A stretch of DNA of 7,269 nt from contig DAOVGO010000105.1 of NCBI GenBank assembly GCA_030672345.1, positions 1 through 7,269 on the forward strand, given 5' to 3'. The DNA is from Methanosarcinales archaeon (lineage in GTDB: Archaea; Halobacteriota; Methanosarcinia; Methanosarcinales; Methanogasteraceae). The notes below the pieces were generated by a model. The model did no database searches, was not told the origin of the DNA, and saw only the letters and a program-made list of their open reading frames with translations. Position 1 is the first letter of the stretch, and every line of letters starts with the position of its first letter. Below are positions 1 to 5,365 of this stretch, piece by piece. The position numbers and the translations under genes were made by a program.

Positions 1-947
1 CCCTCGAAATTCTTCAGGTCTTCCTTGATACGTCGGATAAAGAGCGGATTATCCTTCCGGGAGATGGATTCCTCGAGCATCTCACTGGTTGCAAAGAAAC
101 CCGGCTCAAGGAGATCGAGAAATAGTCTGAAATTCTCAGGATCCCCTTTGTGAGGTGTGGCGGTCAGGAAAAGGAGATGCTCTGTTATCTTAGATAGAGC
201 CTCTCCCAACCTGTATCTGCCGGTTTTGTTGAGTTTATCGCCGTAGCGGTAAGCAGCCATCTTATGGGCTTCGTCCACAATGATCAGGTCAAACTGAGAT
301 GAGGCAAGTGTTGGCAGAACATCGTCCCTCTTGGCAAAATCGATGGATGTGATGATCTGTTGCTCCCTGCTCCAGACATTCTCTCCATAAAACGCACCCA
401 TAAGCCCCCGATCGATGATTGTGAACCCTTCCTCGAACCGCTCCTTCATCTCCCTGCGCCACTGATCCTTTAGATGCCCTGGCACGACGATCAGGATGCG
501 ACTTATCAGATGGCGGAGTTTCAACTCCTTGATGATCAGTCCAGCCATGATGGTCTTTCCTGCGCCTGGATCGTCTGCGATCAGAAAACGGATTCTCGGG
601 AGTTTCAAGACATAGCCATACACCGCCTCGATCTGATGGGGCAACGGGTCCACCTTTGAGGTATTCATAGCCAGGAGAGGATCATACAGCGAAGCGTAGC
701 GATATCGTCTCGTTTCAAGACCGAGAAAGACATGACCTGGCACTGCCGTGAAGTTCGATTCGATCTTCCCGGAATCAAGAGCACTGATCTCGTCCTGATG
801 TATGAGTTGATCGATATGCTGGCGAGAATTACGCGTTACGCCAACCACCCGTATGTAATTGCCCATCTCCTCTACCAGATTCACAACAACAGGCTCCGAC
901 CACCTGGAACCCTGTACGACGTCGCCATTTTTGATTTTTATGCCCAT
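1..947 (-). CDS. SNF2/DEAH-box helicase, N-terminal third (runs off the left edge)
   Basis: The frame is open from an ATG at 947 down to the window edge, giving about 315 residues; the first stop upstream is at 983-981. An N-terminal domain of roughly 100 residues precedes the helicase core. Motifs seen are Walker A DDPGAGKT ending at Thr132, a DEAH box at 225-228, and motif III TATPH at 262-266, which together give the SF2 lobe 1 of a SNF2-like ATPase. Segments such as NTSKVDPLPHQIEAVYGY just before Walker A are typical of large archaeal and bacterial helicases (about 900-1100 residues) found near DNA methylases and in DISARM-like (DrmD-type) or DUF1156/DUF499 loci. That family role, translocation on DNA in defence or modification, is known for relatives and only inferred here. 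The second lobe and any downstream partners lie to the left of position 1. No strong ribosome site precedes the ATG; a GTGGAGA stretch abuts it. Confidence 0.9.
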   Translation of the reverse strand, partial: MGIKIKNGDVVQGSRWSEPVVVNLVEEMGNYIRVVGVTRNSRQHIDQLIHQDEISALDSGKIESNFTAVPGHVFLGLETRRYRYASLYDPLLAMNTSKVDPLPHQIEAVYGYVLKLPRIRFLIADDPGAGKTIMAGLIIKELKLRHLISRILIVVPGHLKDQWRREMKERFEEGFTIIDRGLMGAFYGENVWSREQQIITSIDFAKRDDVLPTLASSQFDLIIVDEAHKMAAYRYGDKLNKTGRYRLGEALSKITEHLLFLTATPHKGDPENFRLFLDLLEPGFFATSEMLEESISRKDNPLFIRRIKEDLKNFE

Positions 948-1132
948 TCTCCACGCTTGATATGAATAAATGCTCAAACTTCAGTTTCAGTTCGGCATAG
1001 CGATTCTTGGTGGAAGTCATGCCCGTCTAAAGCTGAGATTGTTGATCAGAGAAATGTTTGATTTCGGAGACTATAAACTTCGCGATGTGAAGATCGATGC
1101 GTCTTCATGTTTGGATGTGCATTCTCCCGGAT
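948..1132. other. Intergenic gap between sufC and helicase
   Basis: These 185 bases separate the sufC stop from the helicase ATG on the same strand. I see no convincing gene. On the minus strand, GGGAG followed by an ATG at 1121 starts only a five-codon frame (MHIQT, then stop). An AT-rich stretch at 964-971 (ATTTATTC on the minus strand) could be a TATA box for the helicase, although it sits close to the start codon. sufB, which often follows sufC in archaea, is not here. Confidence 0.6.
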
Positions 1133-1882
1133 TCACGACATCTGGCACTCTCTTACGCATTTCTCGTAGCCTCCTTCCATCACTTCGCCTATTATCCGAT
1201 CCGGTTTTCCGGAGCACGCAATCCTGCCGCCAAGCATGACGTGCGCCCAGTCCACATCGACGTAGTTCGTGATGGTTGCAAGATGCGTGATTATAAGCCC
1301 GGATGCAGTCCGCCTGCTCGGAAGCTCCCTTCTGTGCAAGAGGGAACCGATCATCTCACCCACGAGTTCCATATTCTCGATGTCAACGCCTGAATCCGGC
1401 TCATCGAGCATCACGAAATCCGGATCCTGCGCCATCAGTTGCAGTATCTCGGACCTTTTGATCTCGCCTCCTGAGAAACCGGCGTTCACGTCCCGTTCCA
1501 GGAATTCTTCTGTGAAATGCATCCTCTTCGCAAGATCCCGGGTTTCCTCGGTTATCTCGCCGGATTTATCGCCGCGGCAGAGACTCACCATGTCGCCCAG
1601 TCTGATACCGCGTATGACTGGCGGGTTCTGAAACGCTAGTCCCATCCCGAGTTTCACGCGCTCGGCTGTCTTTAGATCGGTGATATCCTCGCCCTTGAAG
1701 ATGATCCTGCCGCCTGTCACCCGGTATCTCGGAAACCCGAGTATGCCGAGCAGAAGCGACGTCTTTCCGGATCCGTTAGGACCGAGCAGGACGTGGCACT
1801 CGCCCTTCTCGATCCGTAGGTCGAGACCCTTGAGTACGGGTCGTCCATCGACCTCAAGGCTCAGGTTTTCTATTTCGAGCAT
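1133..1882 (-). CDS. sufC: SufC, Fe-S cluster assembly ABC-type ATPase
   Basis: This 249-residue protein is a full-length soluble ABC ATPase. It has Walker A GPNGSGKT (34-41), a Q-loop glutamine at 85, signature FSGGE (136-140), Walker B FVMLDEP with catalytic Glu161, and the H-switch His200. The stretches SGGEIKRSEILQL and DEPDSGVDIE match the SufC subfamily rather than nutrient transporters, and no permease gene is nearby. SufC normally binds SufB (or SufBD) in the cytoplasm and drives the conformational change that builds Fe-S clusters on the scaffold. The start MLEIENLSLEV is fixed because the upstream in-frame codon run ends at the rubredoxin TAA only 18 bases before. No good ribosome site precedes it, so translation is probably coupled to the upstream small gene. 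The oddity is the absence of sufB on either side. An alternative is another SufC-like ATPase serving a different partner, but SufC is the best fit. Confidence 0.92.
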   Translation of the reverse strand: MLEIENLSLEVDGRPVLKGLDLRIEKGECHVLLGPNGSGKTSLLLGILGFPRYRVTGGRIIFKGEDITDLKTAERVKLGMGLAFQNPPVIRGIRLGDMVSLCRGDKSGEITEETRDLAKRMHFTEEFLERDVNAGFSGGEIKRSEILQLMAQDPDFVMLDEPDSGVDIENMELVGEMIGSLLHRRELPSRRTASGLIITHLATITNYVDVDWAHVMLGGRIACSGKPDRIIGEVMEGGYEKCVRECQMS

Positions 1883-1900
1883 GTCTACAGGTCTGTTGCA

Positions 1901-2011
1901 TTAATCCTTGATCTTCTCAAACGAATCCTTGTGTTTGCAGACCGGACACTCCTCCGGAGCCGCGTCTGCATCAGTAACGTATCCACAGTTCGTACATCGA
2001 TATTCTGCCAT
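1901..2011 (-). CDS. Small rubredoxin-like two-CxxC protein (36 aa)
   Basis: A short gene encodes MAEYRCTNCGYVTDAD followed by EECPVCKHKDSFEKIKD. The two knuckles, CTNC (residues 6-9) and CPVC (22-25), are the Cys4 iron or zinc site of the short rubredoxin-like domain found at the end of rubrerythrins. The Tyr before the first knuckle and the acidic middle fit an iron rubredoxin better than a nucleic-acid zinc ribbon, but metal identity cannot be read from sequence. A full GGAGGT ribosome site (2020-2025) lies eight bases before the ATG, which makes this a strong gene call despite its size. It is the first gene of a unit with sufC, 18 bases downstream and in the same reading frame after the TAA. 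A likely role is electron transfer or iron handling linked to Fe-S assembly; this is an inference from context. Confidence 0.86.
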   Translation of the reverse strand: MAEYRCTNCGYVTDADAAPEECPVCKHKDSFEKIKD

Positions 2012-2019
2012 CAAATTAT

Positions 2020-2025
2020 ACCTCC
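2020..2025 (-). promoter_or_regulatory. Strong Shine-Dalgarno site of the rubredoxin-like gene
   Basis: The minus strand reads GGAGGT here, eight bases before the ATG at 2011. It is the best match to the archaeal 16S anti-SD in the window and supports the 36-residue gene. Confidence 0.85.
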
Positions 2026-2101
2026 TTCATCCATATCTGTTAGGGCATTTTGTATGGTGGCACCCACCAAACCATGCCTTCTGTGGAGATGCACCTCTGC
2101 T

Positions 2102-2116
2102 CTATATATTCCTTTT
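2102..2116 (-). promoter_or_regulatory. TATA box/BRE for the rubredoxin-sufC unit
   Basis: The minus strand reads AAAAGGAATATATAG: a purine-rich BRE-like element followed by a TATA box (TATA core 2103-2110). A start about 25 bases downstream would leave an untranslated leader of about 70 bases before the small gene. The TATA core is nearly palindromic, so it could also fire to the right, toward 2131 and beyond. Confidence 0.55.
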
Positions 2117-2391
2117 GTAGAGGTGAGACTGTCAACTTACGCTGGTGTTTCGGATCCCGACATTGTTCTGTTTGTTTCTGGATACCCGGTTGCATCTGCG
2201 CCAAACAGCGCGCCATCGCGTGTCGGCGCTCGGCAGCACGTTCGGATGGAACCTCGCCGATCATGCGAACGTGGGGAAAACAGGCGCCCCAAACCCGAAA
2301 ACATTCCGCATGAGGTCTTGCCGCCACCGCGGGCACGCTCCTGACCCGGGGACACCGCGTTGATGTGACCGCCCCATCACCATCAGTCCAC
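2117..2391. other. GC-rich intergenic region with inverted repeats, no convincing gene
   Basis: About 275 bases lie between the divergent promoters of the rubredoxin-sufC unit and leuB. Reading frames exist on both strands but none has a ribosome site, and all have arginine/cysteine/proline-rich translations typical of noncoding GC-rich DNA. The region holds several inverted repeats: 2237-2244 with 2266-2273 (perfect 8 bp), GCGCC at 2210-2214 with GGCGC at 2225-2229, and CGCGG at 2328-2332 with CCGCG at 2355-2359. It could encode a structured RNA or be regulatory or decayed sequence; I recognise no known RNA family. Confidence 0.45.
2237..2273. repeat. Inverted repeat / hairpin in the sufC-leuB intergenic region
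   Basis: CACGTTCG (2237-2244) is the exact reverse complement of CGAACGTG (2266-2273). Past one G-G mismatch the stem continues with ATGG against TCAT (one G-U), leaving an 11-base loop. Such a stem could be part of a structured RNA on either strand or a protein-binding site; neither is shown. Confidence 0.6.
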
Positions 2392-2404
2392 AAAAGATTT
2401 ATCA
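2392..2404 (+). promoter_or_regulatory. TATA box for leuB-like gene
   Basis: AAAAGATTTATCA combines a purine-rich BRE-like part and a TATA-like core (2396-2403). The expected transcript start, about 25 bases downstream near 2425, falls just before the GAGGA ribosome site at 2426-2430. This spacing is coherent with the chosen ATG at 2437 and argues against the longer frame starting at 2365. Confidence 0.55.
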
Positions 2405-2436
2405 TCCCGACGCCAATGATGTGCCGAGGAAGAACC

Positions 2437-3567
2437 ATGACACAGTATAAAATTCCGGTGATCCCGGGCGACGGCATCGGTCCCGAAATAGTCGCAGAAG
2501 GAAGAAAGGTTCTGGACACCGCAGGCGAGGTGTACGGATTCGATATCGACTGGATCGAGTATCCGCATGGCGCAGAACATTATCTAAAGACAGGAGAACT
2601 CCTGTCAGAGGACACGCTCACCGAACTGTCCGGATATGACGCAATCTATCTTGGATCGATCGGTGACCCGCGTATTCCCCCTGGGGTGCTTGAGCAGGGA
2701 ATTCTCCTGACCGCACGGTTTTATTTTGATCAGTACATCAACCTGAGACCTGTCAAACTTCTGAAAGGGGTTGCTACTCCGCTGAAGGACAAAGGACCGG
2801 AAGACATCGATTTTGTCGTGGTGCGGGAGAACACCGAGGACCTGTACATCGGCGTCGGCGGGCGTGCCGCTGCTGGCAGGAGCAGCGATACCGCTGAGAT
2901 CGTGCGCAATCTGTACCATGTGAAGTTCGACTTGGATGTCGAGACCGATGCTGACGAGATCGCGTACCAGATCGGGATGATCAGCAGGCAGGGCAGCGAG
3001 CGTGTGATCAGGTACGCATTCGAACTTGCATCTGATCCCGCACGGAAACAGCATCTCTCATCCGTTGACAAGGCGAACGTGATGACCGACATCTATGGAT
3101 TCTGGAGAGAGGTCTTCACCACGGTTGCAGACAAGTATCCGGATATCGAGACCGATTTCAACTTCGTAGACGCCATCTGCATGTGGTTTGTGAAGAATCC
3201 TGAGTGGTTCGATGTGGTGGTCACCCCGAACATGTTCGGCGACATCATAACCGATCTCGGCGCGATGATCCAGGGGGGACTCGGGCTTGCGCCGGGCGGA
3301 AACATCAATCCCGATGGCGTCTCGATGTTCGAGCCGATACACGGGAGCGCGCCAAAGCACAAAGGCTTGAACAAAGTCAACCCGATCGCAACGATCTGGG
3401 CTGGTGCGATGTTAATCGAGGAAATAGGGCAACGTGATGCTGCGCAGGCGATCGTTGGCGCAATCGAGGAGAACCTGCTCGAGGGAAAGGTGAAGACGTA
3501 CGATCTCGGAGGGTCAGCCGGCACAAGCGACGTCGGGGATGACATCGCCAGACGGCTGTCCGCATAA
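2437..3567 (+). CDS. leuB: 3-isopropylmalate dehydrogenase-type beta-decarboxylating dehydrogenase
   Basis: This 376-residue protein belongs to the isopropylmalate/isocitrate dehydrogenase family, which oxidises and decarboxylates a 2-hydroxy acid using NAD(P) and a divalent metal. IPGDGIGPE is at the N-terminus. The substrate arginines are Arg94, Arg104 and Arg130. Catalytic Tyr137 (RENTEDLY) and Lys212 (VDKANV) and metal ligands Asp245, Asp269 and Asp273 (MFGDIITD) are present. The segment GVLEQGILLTAR resembles actinobacterial-type LeuB and lacks the Ser/Asn pair of isocitrate dehydrogenase, so leucine synthesis is the favoured role; D-malate, tartrate or homoisocitrate dehydrogenase activity remains possible. 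No leuC, leuD or leuA is adjacent. The coenzyme loop reads HGSAPKHKG...KVNP, with Lys307 where NAD-dependent LeuB has Asp. The start at 2437 was chosen because GAGGA (2426-2430) lies six bases upstream; longer in-frame starts at 2365, 2416 and 2419 precede the family's conserved N-terminus. Confidence 0.85.
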   Translation: MTQYKIPVIPGDGIGPEIVAEGRKVLDTAGEVYGFDIDWIEYPHGAEHYLKTGELLSEDTLTELSGYDAIYLGSIGDPRIPPGVLEQGILLTARFYFDQYINLRPVKLLKGVATPLKDKGPEDIDFVVVRENTEDLYIGVGGRAAAGRSSDTAEIVRNLYHVKFDLDVETDADEIAYQIGMISRQGSERVIRYAFELASDPARKQHLSSVDKANVMTDIYGFWREVFTTVADKYPDIETDFNFVDAICMWFVKNPEWFDVVVTPNMFGDIITDLGAMIQGGLGLAPGGNINPDGVSMFEPIHGSAPKHKGLNKVNPIATIWAGAMLIEEIGQRDAAQAIVGAIEENLLEGKVKTYDLGGSAGTSDVGDDIARRLSA

Positions 3568-3585
3568 ACGCCTGTGATGTGCGGA

Positions 3586-3605
3586 TTAAAAGAACGCTTT
3601 TAAGG
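3586..3605 (+). promoter_or_regulatory. Palindrome and TATA-like element before sppA
   Basis: TTAAAAG (3586-3592) and CTTTTAA (3597-3603) form a perfect 7-bp inverted repeat around AACG. The right arm doubles as a TATA-like box about 25-30 bases before the sppA ATG, which would give a leaderless or near-leaderless transcript. Alternatively the palindrome plus T-run ends leuB transcription, 19 bases after its stop. Confidence 0.4.
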
Positions 3606-3627
3606 TCACATTACATATAGGTCATTG

Positions 3628-4779
3628 ATGACTCTACCAGAGCATACCGGCGATCAGAGCAGCGACACCGACGCAGCCGTCCGGTCAGAGCGGGATCGGG
3701 AACTCAAACAGATGGACGAGCTCCTCGACAGGGCAGACCGGAAGACCCGGATCGATGACGGGAGTTCTGTTACCGAGACGTCGCCTTCGCCGGTGCCGAC
3801 CTCGGTGCCGCCGCCATCATCACCGCCACCTCAGGCACCGGTCTCGCCACCTCCGGCTCCGACCCCTGTTCCGACTCAACCACCGAAGAAAAACCCTCTG
3901 AAAGGATTTTTTGCATATATTGCGATCGTATTGTTGCTGATAACGATCATCGGGGTGAGCCTCGCAATGATCTTTGGGGGATTTGACACTCAGGGGTTCT
4001 ATCCTGCCAGAGATCAGGTTGCAGTGATCTACGTGCAGGGAATAATGATCACAGGTGGGTTACCTGATGGATTTGGGTTTGCGACCTCAGAAAATATCGG
4101 CAAGAACTTAAGGATTGCGGCAAAGGACGATAATATAAAAGCGATCGTTCTGCGGGTGAACAGCCCGGGCGGCACCCCGGCAGCAGCGCAGGAGATTGCA
4201 GCCGAGATTGCGAAGGCGCAGGCAGGCGGAAAGCCGGTGGTAATCTCGATGGCAGATGTCGCAGCAAGTGCCGCATACTATATCTCTGCCCCGGCTGACC
4301 GGATCATCGCAAATCCTGACACCATCACCGGCAGCATCGGGGTGGTGTGGGTCTTTGAGAACAAATCAGGATACTACGACGAGGAAGGAATCGAGCACTG
4401 GGTTGCGAAATCAGGGGAGTTCAAGGACATGGGCGCTGACTGGAGAAATCTGACCGAGGAAGAGAAAGAGTATGCAGGCGCGGTGGTGATGGATGCGTTT
4501 TCGAGGTTTGTGGACGCGGTCGCCAGCGGAAGAAACATGACCCGAGATGATGTGTTAAACCTCTCTGACGGGCGCGTATACACCGGTGCAGATGCGGTAG
4601 ACCTCGGTCTGGTGGACGAGACTGGCAATATGTACGATGCCATCGACATAGCAGCAGAACTCGGAAACATCGCAGGAGAGCCTACTATCACTTATATGAA
4701 CAAACCGTCGATTTCCCAGCTGTTGTTCGGAGGAACTGAGCATATCAGCTGTTATACAGGCTCTGATGCTCCCGGTTAA
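3628..4779 (+). CDS. sppA: SppA-type signal peptide peptidase, membrane-anchored S49 protease
   Basis: This 383-residue protein is a short-form SppA (peptidase family S49), which degrades leftover signal peptides and other membrane or exported peptides. Residues 1-91 are hydrophilic and probably cytoplasmic, with a charged start and a Pro/Ser/Thr-rich stretch at about 52-90. One membrane helix spans about 93-116 (LKGFFAYIAIVLLLITIIG). The protease domain outside has RVNSPGG (176-182) near the active site, nucleophile Ser214 in VAASAAYY, and general-base Lys261 in VAKSGEF. This is the Ser/Lys dyad of the family, so the enzyme looks intact. I chose the ATG at 3628 over the TTG at 3625; AGGT at 3619-3622 is a weak ribosome site. 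The gene follows leuB by 60 bases but has its own promoter-like element. The last 35 bases overlap the convergent gene. The proline-rich N-terminal extension is longer than in Bacillus SppA. Confidence 0.9.
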   Translation: MTLPEHTGDQSSDTDAAVRSERDRELKQMDELLDRADRKTRIDDGSSVTETSPSPVPTSVPPPSSPPPQAPVSPPPAPTPVPTQPPKKNPLKGFFAYIAIVLLLITIIGVSLAMIFGGFDTQGFYPARDQVAVIYVQGIMITGGLPDGFGFATSENIGKNLRIAAKDDNIKAIVLRVNSPGGTPAAAQEIAAEIAKAQAGGKPVVISMADVAASAAYYISAPADRIIANPDTITGSIGVVWVFENKSGYYDEEGIEHWVAKSGEFKDMGADWRNLTEEEKEYAGAVVMDAFSRFVDAVASGRNMTRDDVLNLSDGRVYTGADAVDLGLVDETGNMYDAIDIAAELGNIAGEPTITYMNKPSISQLLFGGTEHISCYTGSDAPG

Positions 4780-5266
4780 GCAGGATTTGCTCAACAGTTC
4801 CTATATAGATCGTGCACGCTCTGCCACGCCTCTGTGCTGGCTGGAAGTCATAAGTAAGCGGCTCACTCGACTGCCACATCTGATCGATCACCTGAAGTAG
4901 CGTGATCGCTTCGGCACACCCCTCGATCACCCCGATCTTTTCATTCATGATCTGACATGCGCACCGGAATGGGCAGGTGTTGCCGATCACGAGTTTAACA
5001 GCGCCGCCCGGTGTCGTGGTCAGGGTAAGGTCTAGCGGGTCTGGCATCGACTCGAGAAAGCAGGAGATCACATCCTCCAGCCGGTCAAATTTCTTTGAGG
5101 TGTCGATGCTTGATCCCTGCAACCATATCCGGGCTGCTTCCTTGATGATCGGATCGAAGAGCACACGCGCATCCCGAAATCGAATATGCGATACCTCTGC
5201 CACCGCAGCGACCAGCGCAGGGCAGGAGAACCCCATAGAATCCACATCACATTCTGTTCCATTCAT
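4745..5266 (-). CDS. Hypothetical cysteine-containing protein (173 aa)
   Basis: I do not recognise this family with certainty. The predicted protein is soluble, without a signal peptide or membrane helix, and has eight cysteines (6, 15, 69, 98, 102, 104, 117, 151). Four of them cluster in TCPFRCACQ and the following EGC, resembling the CP-containing ends of some V4R-type or other small-ligand-binding archaeal domains, but that likeness is weak. Real coding is supported by normal amino-acid composition across the whole length, a divergent arrangement with the lipoprotein gene, and a TATA-like TTTACTA at 5295-5301 on the minus strand, about 30 bases before the ATG. An alternative start at 5236 (MGFSCPAL) is possible. 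Its 3' end overlaps the sppA 3' end by 35 bases tail to tail. Metal or cofactor binding by the cysteine cluster is only an inference. Confidence 0.65.
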   Translation of the reverse strand: MNGTECDVDSMGFSCPALVAAVAEVSHIRFRDARVLFDPIIKEAARIWLQGSSIDTSKKFDRLEDVISCFLESMPDPLDLTLTTTPGGAVKLVIGNTCPFRCACQIMNEKIGVIEGCAEAITLLQVIDQMWQSSEPLTYDFQPAQRRGRACTIYIGTVEQILLNREHQSLYNS

Positions 5267-5294
5267 GTAGACTTACACCCACGTCTTGACATTG

Positions 5295-5301
5295 TAGTAA
5301 A
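5295..5301 (-). promoter_or_regulatory. TATA-like box for the 173-aa gene
   Basis: The minus strand reads AAAAGG then TTTACTA, a BRE/TATA-like pair centred about 32 bases before the ATG at 5266. This would give a leader of under ten bases. Confidence 0.35.
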
Positions 5302-5341
5302 CCTTTTCATCAATCTTAAACATTGGGATCGAACCAACAAC

Positions 5342-5349
5342 TTTACAAT
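5342..5349 (+). promoter_or_regulatory. TATA-like box for the lipoprotein gene
   Basis: TTTACAAT lies 33 to 26 bases before the second possible ATG at 5375, the classical archaeal distance for a leaderless transcript. Neither ATG (5366 or 5375) has a ribosome site, which fits leaderless translation. Confidence 0.4.
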
Positions 5350-5365
5350 CAGATACCTCGCATAG

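Noticed and set aside
829..1020. 63-residue minus-strand frame beginning MTSTKNRYAELKLKFEHLF
   Set aside because: The first part looks protein-like, but there is no ribosome site and its second half overlaps the helicase N-terminus in another frame with unlikely composition.
2365..2436. Longer start for the leuB-like gene
   Set aside because: The extra 24 residues precede the conserved N-terminus, overlap the TATA-like box, and only the ATG at 2437 has a ribosome site.
2040..2519. 159-residue minus-strand frame across the sufC-leuB intergenic region
   Set aside because: It crosses the TATA box of the rubredoxin unit, is antisense to the conserved leuB start, has no ribosome site and an uneven Arg/Cys/Pro-rich composition.
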